From: Sedimentisphaerales bacterium
Lineage (GTDB): Bacteria > Planctomycetota > Phycisphaerae > Sedimentisphaerales > Anaerobacaceae
Assembly (NCBI GenBank): GCA_016933985.1
Contig: JAFGTU010000523.1
Coordinates: 1-5,959, forward strand
DNA: 5,959 nucleotides
Direction of reading: 5' to 3'
The translations under genes were made by a program, and so were the position numbers. This document shows, one piece after another, positions 1 through 5,879 of the stretch. Numbering within the stretch: the stretch's first letter is position 1; the number at the start of each line of letters is the position of its first letter. The notes below the pieces were generated by a model, which was given only the letters and a program-made list of their open reading frames with translations, was not told the origin of the DNA and did no database searches.

Positions 1-63
1 ATGTCACTCAAATGCAAGCATCCATCAATCATTCTATCGCCTAATTTTTTGACCACTAAAAAA

Positions 64-93
64 GGGGTTCCCCGACAGGCTCATAGGTAGAAT
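64..93 (+). promoter_or_regulatory. Possible promoter region of the kinase gene (weak)
   Basis: The block GGGGTTCCCC (64-73) is followed by CTCATAGGTAGAAT (80-93), which contains the -10-like TAGAAT (88-93). There is no matching sigma70 -35 at normal distance; TTGACC at 49-54 is 33 nt from TAGAAT. The two blocks could be an alternative-sigma promoter, but this is inference from position only. The rest of 1-130 shows no gene. Confidence 0.2.
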
Positions 94-130
94 CAGAAAC
101 AGGAGCGACCAAAATACAAGATATGTAACT

Positions 131-3100
131 ATGTCTAAAGCAGATAAAAACGAAAGAGATATTTTTAATGAAGCGGTTGAAATCGAGGCATCTGACGACC
201 GGGCAGCCTATATCCAAAATGCCTGCGGAGACGATAGTGGTTTGAAAGAACGGATAAATGCATTACTCGGCGCTCATGATGAGGCCGATTTCTTGCCGTC
301 CCATCCGGGTAATGAAGAGATTACGTTACCGGAATCCAAACTCTCAGAAAGCCCCGGCACGGTTATTGGCCGGTATAAATTGCTGGAAAAAATCGGCGAA
401 GGCGGCATGGCCGTGGTTTACATGGCCGAGCAGACCGAGCCGATTCGACGGAAAGTAGCCTTGAAAATCATCAAATTGGGCATGGACACAAAATCCGTCA
501 TTGCCCGCTTCGAGGCCGAGCGCCAGGCCCTTGCCATGATGGATCATCCCAATATCGCCAAAGTCCTTGACGCCGGAGCAACCGAAACCGGCCGGCCGTA
601 TTTCGTAATGGAACTGGTAACGGGCGTCTCTATCACCGAATACTGCGATAAAAACAGTCTAAGCACTAAAGAACGTCTGACCTTGTTCATTCAGGTCTGC
701 CATGCTGTACAGCACGCCCACCAGAAGGGTATTATCCACCGCGATATCAAACCTACGAACGTAATGATCACTCGGCATGAAGGCCATGCCGTACCCAAAG
801 TCATCGATTTCGGCATCGCCAAGGCAATAAATCAAAAACTGACGGAAAAGACGCTCTTCACCCGCTATGCCCACATTATAGGCACACCTGCATATATGAG
901 TCCGGAGCAAGCTGAGTTGAGCGACCTGGATATCGATACCCGTACGGATATCTACTCCCTCGGCGTGCTTCTTTATGAATTGATCACCGGCACCACGCCC
1001 TTCGGCGAAGAAGAGCTTCGCAAAGCGGGTTATATCGAGATGCGAAGGGTTATCCGCGAGCAGGAGCCTGTCAAACCCTCCACCCGAATTCGGACAGCTC
1101 TCCGTACCACGGGCATCTTGCCCGTGAGACTTCGTGGCATCGGCATCCTGCCGATGATTCATGGGCTGGAAGCCCATGCCACGTCGGGCAAGCCGCCCGT
1201 GGTACCCATGGGCAAGCCTGTCCCGAACGCAGCCGAGAGGATGCCCATGCTACGAGAAGTCCGCGGCGACCTTGACTGGATTGTAATGAAGTCGCTGGAG
1301 AAGGACCGCAACCGTCGCTACGAGACTGCCAATTCACTGGCCTTAGACATCCGTCATCATCTGGAACATGAGCCGGTCACGGCCGGAGCGCCCGGCACAA
1401 CGTATCGACTTAAAAAATTCCTGCGCAGGCACCGTTCGCAGACCATTGCCGTCCTGGCCATGTTAATTATAGCTGCCGCCGCAGTTGTTATCCTATCGAT
1501 GTGGAATCGTGACCGGCTCCAATTAGCTGAAGCGGAGGGCTTCCGGCACAGAAATATTCTCTCCCAGGCCCGTGAGCAGTACGCCAAAGCAGAACGGCAA
1601 GCCGTCCTCGAAACCATTAAACCTATCCTTAGCAGCAAGCATGTCGGCCCTGAAGCCCGGCTTCTTAATGCCGGTATTCTCATTGATAACCGCCGTTCCG
1701 ACGAAGCCGTATCTATTCTGTATAATCTGCTTAATGAGCGTCGTGAAATTGCAGGTGCTGCACATTCACTCTTAGCACGAATCCTATGGGAGAGCGAATC
1801 ACCTAATTCCGAGAAGCTCAAGGAGATTGAGGAGCATCGCCGGAAAGCAGAGCAGTTGCTTCCGGATACCGCCGAGGCGTATTTCCTTCGGGCCATGTTC
1901 GGCGTCACGGTTAAGGACCAATTTGCCGCTTTGAATAAGGCTTTGGAGCTTGATTTGCAGCATTACGAATCCCGAAGACTCCGGGCCTATACGTACTATG
2001 CCTCCCGCAAATACGAGCAGATGAGAGAAGACGCCTTGGCGATGACGATTCTACGACCACGAGACCCGTTAGGCTATTCATTACGTGCAATTTCACTGCG
2101 CGAGTTGGGCAAGTATGCAGAAGCAATCGCGGAGTACGACAACGCAATTGCGCACACGCTGAAAGACGACTCACAATACGTGGACTTGTGCGTCCAGCGG
2201 AACGAAGTGTTTCTGCGGATGGGTGGCTACGAACGTGTCATTACCAACGCTCAGGAGTGCGCCAAGCGCTGGCCTGATAGACCCGTTTTTCAGTATTATA
2301 CATTCTCTGCCTTGACGGCGCTTGGCGAATACGACAAAGCAACTAACCTGTTCCGGCAGATTATCAACCCAGGCAACGAAGCTCGTCAGCAATTCCGTCA
2401 TTGGTGCGCCAAGTACGTCTTTGACACATTAGAGGCCGGGCGTTCATGGCATCCAGTTCGTAGTGTGCCCGCAAGGGACAGTAGCATGGGCGTCCCGCCC
2501 ATGAGTATCACGGGCGTCTCACCCGTGTTGCAGGGCCAGGATGGCCCTGCGACGCATGGGCAAGATGCCCATGCTACTACGTCACTGCAAACTGGTGAGC
2601 CTTCAGGTGCGGCCTTTTTGCCGATGGTGGAGGCCGAAGAGACTTATCTTGAACTCTCTTCCAAGGCTCGGCGTGTCGTCACGGACGGTTTTAGCGCCCG
2701 CTGGTCGCCGGATGGGAAAAAGCTCGCCTTTAGCCTGGGTGTGCATGGTTACAGCGGTGTGGCGTTATTCGACCCAGCCACAAAGGAAACAGAGCTTCTT
2801 ATAGTTCCCGGCAAGGATCCAAGATGGTCGCCGGATGGCAAATACATCGCCTTCGTTCGAGATTGCCAGCTTTTACGGATGGAAGAAATGGCCAAAGCCG
2901 AGAATGATTCCCAACATCGCCCGGTGGCAGATGAAGAAGTCTGGCTCATGAAATCGGATGGCACGCAGCCCAGACTGTTGGCCAGAGGCAGTTGGCCCTC
3001 ATGGGGCTCGGACTCCGAGCATATTTACTATCAATCGCGTGTGGACAATGTGTTTTATTCGATTTCTATCGTGGATCAGAACGCTGAACCGAAAAAAATC

Positions 3101-4465
3101 ATAAAGTGCTCAGATTCTCTGGCCTCGGTCTCGCCCGACAATAAGCGTTTGTCGTACTTCGAAGGTGGAAAACTGAAAATCATAGACCTGGCCTCGAAAA
3201 AAATCGTCGCTGAGCACTCGGTGCCTTCTATGGCGTGGGGCAACACCGGCTGGTCGACAACACGAAACGAAGTCTGTATAGGGGGCAGCAATCCATCGAG
3301 AGAAAAGACCGGCCTATGGATATACGACCTTGATAAGAACAAACTATTAAAAGTACTTAATGGCCAGATTGGAAATGCCTGCTGGTCTTCAAGAGGAACG
3401 GAACTGGCGATGGCTCTTGGCCTGCCTTACTTTGAGATTTGGTCCGCTGATATTGAATCCAATATTCCTACCATCGAGGCCCTTGGCCCCACACAAACGA
3501 CTGATGGGCATATCCGGGAAATGCTTGCGTTTTACAGCCGCAGGGTAGAAGCCGACCCACAGGACGCTTATGCCTATTCCAGCCGGGCGTCCTACTATGA
3601 TCGCCTGCATGAGCAGGAAAAAGCCAGAGCCGACATGAGGCAATGGTCGGCCATTCTCAGCGGTTCGGATTTGCACGATGGCACAGCCCGGAAAACTAGG
3701 CGGATCTTAAACGGCCCATTTAATAGTCAATTTGTCTTTTCTGCAGAAAGACCCGTGAATAAGAATCCATTAATAAATATTGCCTTAGGGCAGAAAAAGA
3801 AAGGAAGGTGTAATTTGAATACGTTAAAAATTCCAATGTTTTCAACTCGTAGCATAGCCATGTCACTTATTGGACTTTGTCTTTTGTTAGGGCTGGACAC
3901 ACAACCTGCGCAGGCAGATTTCACATTCGGCGAACTAGTGAACCTGAAGACCCTCATCCCGTTCATAGACCCCATGCACGAGGCCGTCGACTGCTTCTCC
4001 TCTGATGGCCTGGAGATATACATCAGTTCGAACCGGCCCGGGGGGTATGGTGATTGGGACCTGTGGGTGTTGAGACGTAGCTCGACAGACGCCGATTGGG
4101 GGCCACCGGAGAATCTTGGGCCCAACGTCAACACCTCTGCCGACGATTCAGTTGCGTGCATTTCGCCGGATGGGTTGACGCTCTATTGGGACTCGAAGCG
4201 CCCAGGAGGCCTTGGTTACTACGACATATACATGTCCACACGCGATACCAAGGATGACCCTTGGGGACCTGCTATGAATCTGGGACCCATGATAAACAGT
4301 TCTTCCACAGATGCGAGCGCCTGGGTATCCCCGGACAATCTGGAGCTTTATTTCGCATCGTATCGCTCTGGAGGATACGGAAGTGCGGACATCTACGTGG
4401 CCAAGCGGGCTCGAGCGACCGATCCCTGGGGTGACCCCGGTGAACCTTGGGTCTGTGGTGAATAG
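131..4465 (+). CDS. Transmembrane Ser/Thr protein kinase with TPR and PD40 (TolB-like) propeller, read through in frame into the next gene
   Basis: Hanks-type kinase predicted to phosphorylate proteins on Ser/Thr. The kinase domain spans about residues 82-415: glycine loop GEGGMAVV (89-96), catalytic Lys112 in VALK, HRD loop with Asp205, Lys207 and Asn210, DFG at 226-228, and GTPAYMSPEQ at 251-260, so all key residues are present. One membrane helix follows at about 437-458, which would place the rest outside the cytoplasm: TPR-like helices (about 500-760), six PD40/TolB-like blades marked by WSPDGK-type motifs (about 845-1110), and a last TPR (about 1126-1176). ATG 131 is the first start codon after an in-frame stop at 50-52; AGGAG at 101-105 is too distant (25 nt) to be a normal ribosome site. 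Two hairpin repeats are translated at residues 325-359 and 784-816. From residue 1229 the frame encodes a separate gene with its own start and signal peptide, so the natural kinase end probably lies between about 3680 and 3813. The kinase identity is secure; the 1444-residue fusion is doubtful. Confidence 0.9.
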   Translation: MSKADKNERDIFNEAVEIEASDDRAAYIQNACGDDSGLKERINALLGAHDEADFLPSHPGNEEITLPESKLSESPGTVIGRYKLLEKIGEGGMAVVYMAEQTEPIRRKVALKIIKLGMDTKSVIARFEAERQALAMMDHPNIAKVLDAGATETGRPYFVMELVTGVSITEYCDKNSLSTKERLTLFIQVCHAVQHAHQKGIIHRDIKPTNVMITRHEGHAVPKVIDFGIAKAINQKLTEKTLFTRYAHIIGTPAYMSPEQAELSDLDIDTRTDIYSLGVLLYELITGTTPFGEEELRKAGYIEMRRVIREQEPVKPSTRIRTALRTTGILPVRLRGIGILPMIHGLEAHATSGKPPVVPMGKPVPNAAERMPMLREVRGDLDWIVMKSLEKDRNRRYETANSLALDIRHHLEHEPVTAGAPGTTYRLKKFLRRHRSQTIAVLAMLIIAAAAVVILSMWNRDRLQLAEAEGFRHRNILSQAREQYAKAERQAVLETIKPILSSKHVGPEARLLNAGILIDNRRSDEAVSILYNLLNERREIAGAAHSLLARILWESESPNSEKLKEIEEHRRKAEQLLPDTAEAYFLRAMFGVTVKDQFAALNKALELDLQHYESRRLRAYTYYASRKYEQMREDALAMTILRPRDPLGYSLRAISLRELGKYAEAIAEYDNAIAHTLKDDSQYVDLCVQRNEVFLRMGGYERVITNAQECAKRWPDRPVFQYYTFSALTALGEYDKATNLFRQIINPGNEARQQFRHWCAKYVFDTLEAGRSWHPVRSVPARDSSMGVPPMSITGVSPVLQGQDGPATHGQDAHATTSLQTGEPSGAAFLPMVEAEETYLELSSKARRVVTDGFSARWSPDGKKLAFSLGVHGYSGVALFDPATKETELLIVPGKDPRWSPDGKYIAFVRDCQLLRMEEMAKAENDSQHRPVADEEVWLMKSDGTQPRLLARGSWPSWGSDSEHIYYQSRVDNVFYSISIVDQNAEPKKIIKCSDSLASVSPDNKRLSYFEGGKLKIIDLASKKIVAEHSVPSMAWGNTGWSTTRNEVCIGGSNPSREKTGLWIYDLDKNKLLKVLNGQIGNACWSSRGTELAMALGLPYFEIWSADIESNIPTIEALGPTQTTDGHIREMLAFYSRRVEADPQDAYAYSSRASYYDRLHEQEKARADMRQWSAILSGSDLHDGTARKTRRILNGPFNSQFVFSAERPVNKNPLINIALGQKKKGRCNLNTLKIPMFSTRSIAMSLIGLCLLLGLDTQPAQADFTFGELVNLKTLIPFIDPMHEAVDCFSSDGLEIYISSNRPGGYGDWDLWVLRRSSTDADWGPPENLGPNVNTSADDSVACISPDGLTLYWDSKRPGGLGYYDIYMSTRDTKDDPWGPAMNLGPMINSSSTDASAWVSPDNLELYFASYRSGGYGSADIYVAKRARATDPWGDPGEPWVCGE
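1104..1205. repeat. Palindromic hairpin-cluster element, copy 1 (in frame within the kinase domain)
   Basis: A perfect 11-bp inverted repeat bounds the element: GTACCACGGGC at 1104-1114 and GCCCGTGGTAC at 1195-1205. Inside are three perfect 8-bp stems with 3-nt loops: CACGGGCA-TCT-TGCCCGTG (1108-1126), CATCGGCA-TCC-TGCCGATG (1138-1156) and CATGGGCT-GGA-AGCCCATG (1160-1178). A further inverted pair CGTGGCAT/ATGCCACG lies at 1133-1140 and 1176-1183. A second tract continues to 1253: CATGGGCA (1207-1214) pairs with TGCCCATG (1242-1249), and the tract ends with the same 14 bases as copy 2. The element translates as TGILPV, IGILPM and HGLEAHAT in the loop between kinase subdomains X and XI. Confidence 0.9.
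2481..2577. repeat. Palindromic hairpin-cluster element, copy 2 (in frame between TPR and propeller)
   Basis: An 11-bp perfect inverted repeat forms the ends: GTAGCATGGGC at 2481-2491 and GCCCATGCTAC at 2567-2577. Four consecutive hairpins fill it, all with 3-nt loops: CATGGGCG-TCC-CGCCCATG (2485-2503), CACGGGCG-TCT-CACCCGTG (2509-2527, one mismatch), a 9-bp stem with GGA loop (2530-2550) and a 9-bp stem with AGA loop (2554-2574). The first two read MGVPPM and TGVSPV; the last two read GQDGPAT and GQDAHAT, the reverse-strand version of the same unit. It sits at residues 784-816, in the linker between the TPR and propeller domains. Confidence 0.9.
3802..3808 (+). promoter_or_regulatory. Shine-Dalgarno AGGAAGG for the TTG-started propeller gene
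   Basis: AGGAAGG lies 6 nt before TTG 3815 and decides the start of the second gene although it sits inside an unbroken upstream frame. The preceding 80 bases are AT-rich and translate into an unremarkable Lys/Asn-rich peptide, as expected for an intergenic spacer. This supports independent translation of the propeller gene. Confidence 0.7.
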
Positions 4466-4961
4466 CCGATACACCGAGCAGTACGTCTCCCTATCGCCCG
4501 ACGGACTGCTAATGTTCTTGTGTGAACCACTCGGAGAACCATTGCGGCCCGGTGGATACGGAAGTCCTGACATATGGATGGCAAGGCGGGCCAACCTATC
4601 TGCTCCTTGGCAAACACCGGTGAATCTCGGGCCGGTGATCAACGCGGTCACAAACGACTTCTTGCCTCGCATGTCGCCGGATGGCTTCACATTCCACTTC
4701 ATGAGCGGAGTGAGTGGGGATTGGAGCTCTTACGACAACTGGGCAGTTCCCATTATCCCAGTCTGTGACTTCACCGGCGAAGGTGCTGTCGACATTGCGG
4801 ACGTGTTTATTATGCTTGAGCACTGGTACACGGATGACCCGCTGTGTGATATTGGCCCGATGCCGTGGGGCGATGGTTTCGTGGATGCTCAGGACCTGAT
4901 TGTCCTTGCTGAGCATATCGCAAGCAATCCCGTCGATGTGAACGATGTCAATACTCCGTGA
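3815..4961 (+). pseudogene. Secreted PD40 beta-propeller protein with C-terminal dockerin-like domain, interrupted by a one-base frameshift
   Basis: Likely exported surface or extracellular protein; substrate unknown. The TTG start at 3815 has a strong Shine-Dalgarno 6 nt upstream; ATG 3836 is the alternative. A signal peptide follows: Arg12, a hydrophobic stretch ending LLLGL, and probable cleavage after QPAQA at residue 34. Five repeats of about 55 residues then share the pattern NLGP-xxN, SPDGL-x-LY, RPGGYG and DIY, typical of WD40-like PD40 blades. Repeats 1-3 are in the 131 frame, which ends at 4465. Repeats 4-5 and a dockerin-like tail continue in the next frame to TGA at 4959-4961. The DPWG / TPVNLG junction puts one extra base at 4430-4433; removing it gives an intact 381-residue protein. 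It could be a true recent mutation or an assembly error. Coding upstream flows in from the kinase without a stop. Confidence 0.8.
4764..4919 (+). other. Dockerin type I-like / EF-hand-pair domain coding segment
   Basis: This is the C-terminal end of the propeller gene, after its frameshift. Two calcium-loop-like segments are visible: one starts D-F-T-G-E-G-A-V-D-I-A-D, with acidic or polar residues at loop positions 1, 3, 5, 9 and 12. The second starts DIGPMPWGDG and continues F-V-D-A-Q-D. Each is followed by a hydrophobic helix (VFIMLEHW, LIVLAEHI). Known dockerins bind calcium and attach proteins to cohesins. In planctomycetes such tails end many secreted proteins, and their partner is usually unknown, so attachment here is inference. 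Confidence 0.75.
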
Positions 4962-4980
4962 TCAATCGACGCGAGCAGGA

Positions 4981-5019
4981 CTGGCCCCCGTTCCTGTCCC
5001 CTGGGGACCCGGGGGTCAG
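4981..5019. repeat. GC-rich hairpin in the convergent intergenic gap
   Basis: The arms CTGGCCCCCG (4981-4990) and CGGGGGTCAG (5010-5019) pair over 10 bp with one G-T wobble. An inner stem GTCCC-CTG-GGGAC (4996-5008) caps it. It lies 19 nt after the propeller gene stop and before the 3' end of the zinc-finger gene. There is no U tract on either side, so it is not a classical terminator; it may block transcription from both sides or be a REP-like repeat. Confidence 0.6.
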
Positions 5020-5079
5020 CCCTGTTCTTCAACGCCAAGAGCAAGGTCAGCGTGTCAAGTATAGACCAGCCATTGTCCT

Positions 5080-5319
5080 TCATCTGGCGATTAGGGGGCG
5101 ATGCTTGGCGTGCGGCTTGCCGAAAGCGGGCGAATGGTCTTCGATCTTTCGCATGGCCTGCCGGTCATAGACTCTCTCGGCACACACCGGACATTCGTAG
5201 AACTCCAATGATCGAACCGTGTAGGACCGGCCCTGGAACGTTCCGGACCAATTGCGCCGCACCTTCTTGATCTTGTTGCTGCCGCACGACGGACAAATTG
5301 TAATTCGTAGCGTATTCAT
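5080..5319 (-). CDS. YgiT/MqsA-type zinc-finger protein, probable antitoxin
   Basis: A 79-residue protein with two zinc-binding CxxC pairs, CPSC (Cys9, Cys12) and CPVC (Cys43, Cys46), separated by a basic segment and followed by VYDRQAMRKIED. This is the layout of the YgiT-type zinc finger found in the N-terminal half of MqsA antitoxins. The family's usual C-terminal helix-turn-helix is absent, so this is the short form: it may neutralise the toxin but need not bind DNA by itself. It starts at ATG 5319, 6 nt after the stop of the DUF4258 gene, so the two are almost certainly co-transcribed. The upstream GAAAAGAC is at best a weak ribosome site. Zinc-finger assignment is firm; the antitoxin role rests on the neighbour and on known pairs of this type. 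Confidence 0.85.
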   Translation of the reverse strand: MNTLRITICPSCGSNKIKKVRRNWSGTFQGRSYTVRSLEFYECPVCAERVYDRQAMRKIEDHSPAFGKPHAKHRPLIAR

Positions 5320-5325
5320 GTCTTT

Positions 5326-5637
5326 TCAGATAGCCTTCTTGGACGAGACCAGGAAATAGTACGTTTCCGCTTCCGGCTCGCGCACGAGTTTGCCTTTAGT
5401 GTAGATCATCAGCCCCTCCAGATTGGTGCTTTGAATGACATAAAGGTACTCTTTGGATTGCGTACGTAACCCACTGTGAGAGCGAAGTCTTTTGTAGATT
5501 GCCACGGCATTGAGAATGGACTCGGCCACATCAAGTTCCGTGAGGCCGTCTGCCTCCATCTCGATGCGGGCTTTCTCACTGAAGGCGTAACGCCCTGCCA
5601 AAACAGCTCGTTTGATTCGTATCAGAATACCGTTCAT
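5326..5637 (-). CDS. DUF4258-type small protein, probable toxin of a TA module
   Basis: A 103-residue protein. Its N-terminal half, RYAFSEKARIEMEADGL followed by TELDVAESI, resembles the DUF4258 pattern (aromatic-x-hydrophobic-S/T-x-x-A-x-x-x-M, then a D/E-V-x-x-x-I helix). The C-terminal half has beta strands, YLYVI and LMIYTKGKLV. DUF4258 proteins are small RelE/MqsR-like folds often encoded next to antitoxins, so RNase or other toxin activity is inference; no catalytic residues can be assigned here. ATG 5637 is preferred over the longer GTG 5655 because the -10 box of the promoter covers 5646-5651, leaving the GTG outside the transcript. It is the first gene of the pair with the zinc-finger gene, the toxin-first order also seen in mqsRA. 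Confidence 0.8.
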   Translation of the reverse strand: MNGILIRIKRAVLAGRYAFSEKARIEMEADGLTELDVAESILNAVAIYKRLRSHSGLRTQSKEYLYVIQSTNLEGLMIYTKGKLVREPEAETYYFLVSSKKAI

Positions 5638-5645
5638 CGAATAGC

Positions 5646-5674
5646 AGTATATCACACCTTCGTTTTTAAGTCAA
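5646..5674 (-). promoter_or_regulatory. Sigma70-type promoter of the DUF4258/zinc-finger module
   Basis: Read on the minus strand, TTGACT (5674-5669) is followed by a 17-nt spacer and TATACT (5651-5646). Five of six bases match consensus in the -35 hexamer and five of six in the -10. Normal spacing puts transcription start at about 5639-5637, at the ATG itself, so the mRNA should be leaderless or have only one or two leader bases. No Shine-Dalgarno precedes the ATG, which agrees. Confidence 0.7.
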
Positions 5675-5701
5675 CCAGGATCACTCGATGAACCCGGATG
5701 A

Positions 5702-5812
5702 TCAGTGGGCTTGTGCCCCGTCGTGCAGGGAGTTGAGCCGGGCGAGATCGACGACGTTCGTATTTACGACCAGGTACTAAGCGCCAATGAAATCGCAATC
5801 TTGGCTCAGTAA
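5702..5812 (+). pseudogene. 3' stub of a LamG/concanavalin-like domain gene
   Basis: From 5735 the frame reads EPGEIDDVRIYDQVLSANEI and then AILAQ before TAA at 5810-5812. IDDVRIYxxxLSxxEIxxLA is the typical last strand and helix of LamG-like (LamGL) domains in planctomycete secreted proteins. In this frame a stop lies at 5699-5701, and no start codon or signal peptide is near, so only the C-terminal end remains. The TA module occupies the place where the body of the gene would be, which suggests deletion or replacement by insertion. A terminator follows 31 nt downstream. Confidence 0.65.
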
Positions 5813-5843
5813 GCCACGTTAGAAAAAACACTAAAAAATCAAA

Positions 5844-5876
5844 GGGCTGGTGGTATTTAAATCTACCAGCTCTTTT
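5844..5876 (+). terminator. Rho-independent terminator of the LamG stub gene
   Basis: The arm GGGCTGGTGG (5844-5853) pairs with CTACCAGCTC (5863-5872) over 10 bp with two G-T wobbles, around an AT-rich loop, followed by TTTT (5873-5876) and ATT. A-rich tracts upstream (5822-5843) could supply a weak U tract in the other direction. It directly precedes the intron boundary at 5880. Confidence 0.85.
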
Positions 5877-5879
5877 ATT

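Noticed and set aside
49..54. TTGACC as -35 of the kinase promoter
   Set aside because: No -10-like hexamer occurs 16-18 nt downstream; the nearest, TAGAAT, is 33 nt away.
1..90. Short open frame from ATG 1 to TAG 88-90
   Set aside because: 29 codons, low-information composition and no ribosome site visible; it may also be cut by the window edge.
659..1177. 172-codon open frame on the minus strand opposite the kinase domain
   Set aside because: It mirrors a strongly conserved kinase domain; its start region merely reads the hairpin element backwards (QDADAT, GQDARGT). Other antisense frames within 344-4161 are shadows too.
1357..1908. 183-codon minus-strand open frame
   Set aside because: Arg/Ser-rich composition typical of an antisense shadow, and it lies opposite the TM and TPR coding region.
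1104..2577. CRISPR-like reading of the repeated hairpins
   Set aside because: Units are not regularly spaced, lack distinct spacers and are part of open coding sequence.
3860..3916. Lipoprotein signal (LIGLC) in the propeller protein
   Set aside because: The residue before Cys is Leu rather than Gly/Ala/Ser, so it is not a valid lipobox; cleavage after QPAQA fits better.
4148..4702. 184-codon minus-strand open frame
   Set aside because: It lies opposite clear propeller repeats; its recurring GPRFTGV pattern is the reverse reading of the NLGP repeats.
4958..5270. Two overlapping + strand open frames of about 70 codons
   Set aside because: They are opposite the zinc-finger gene and the hairpin, with no recognisable protein pattern.
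5638..5655. GTG start extending the DUF4258 protein by six residues
   Set aside because: It overlaps the -10 box, and the AAGG upstream is too close to serve as its ribosome site.
5476..5691. 71-codon + strand open frame
   Set aside because: It is antisense to the DUF4258 gene and its promoter; no domain is visible.
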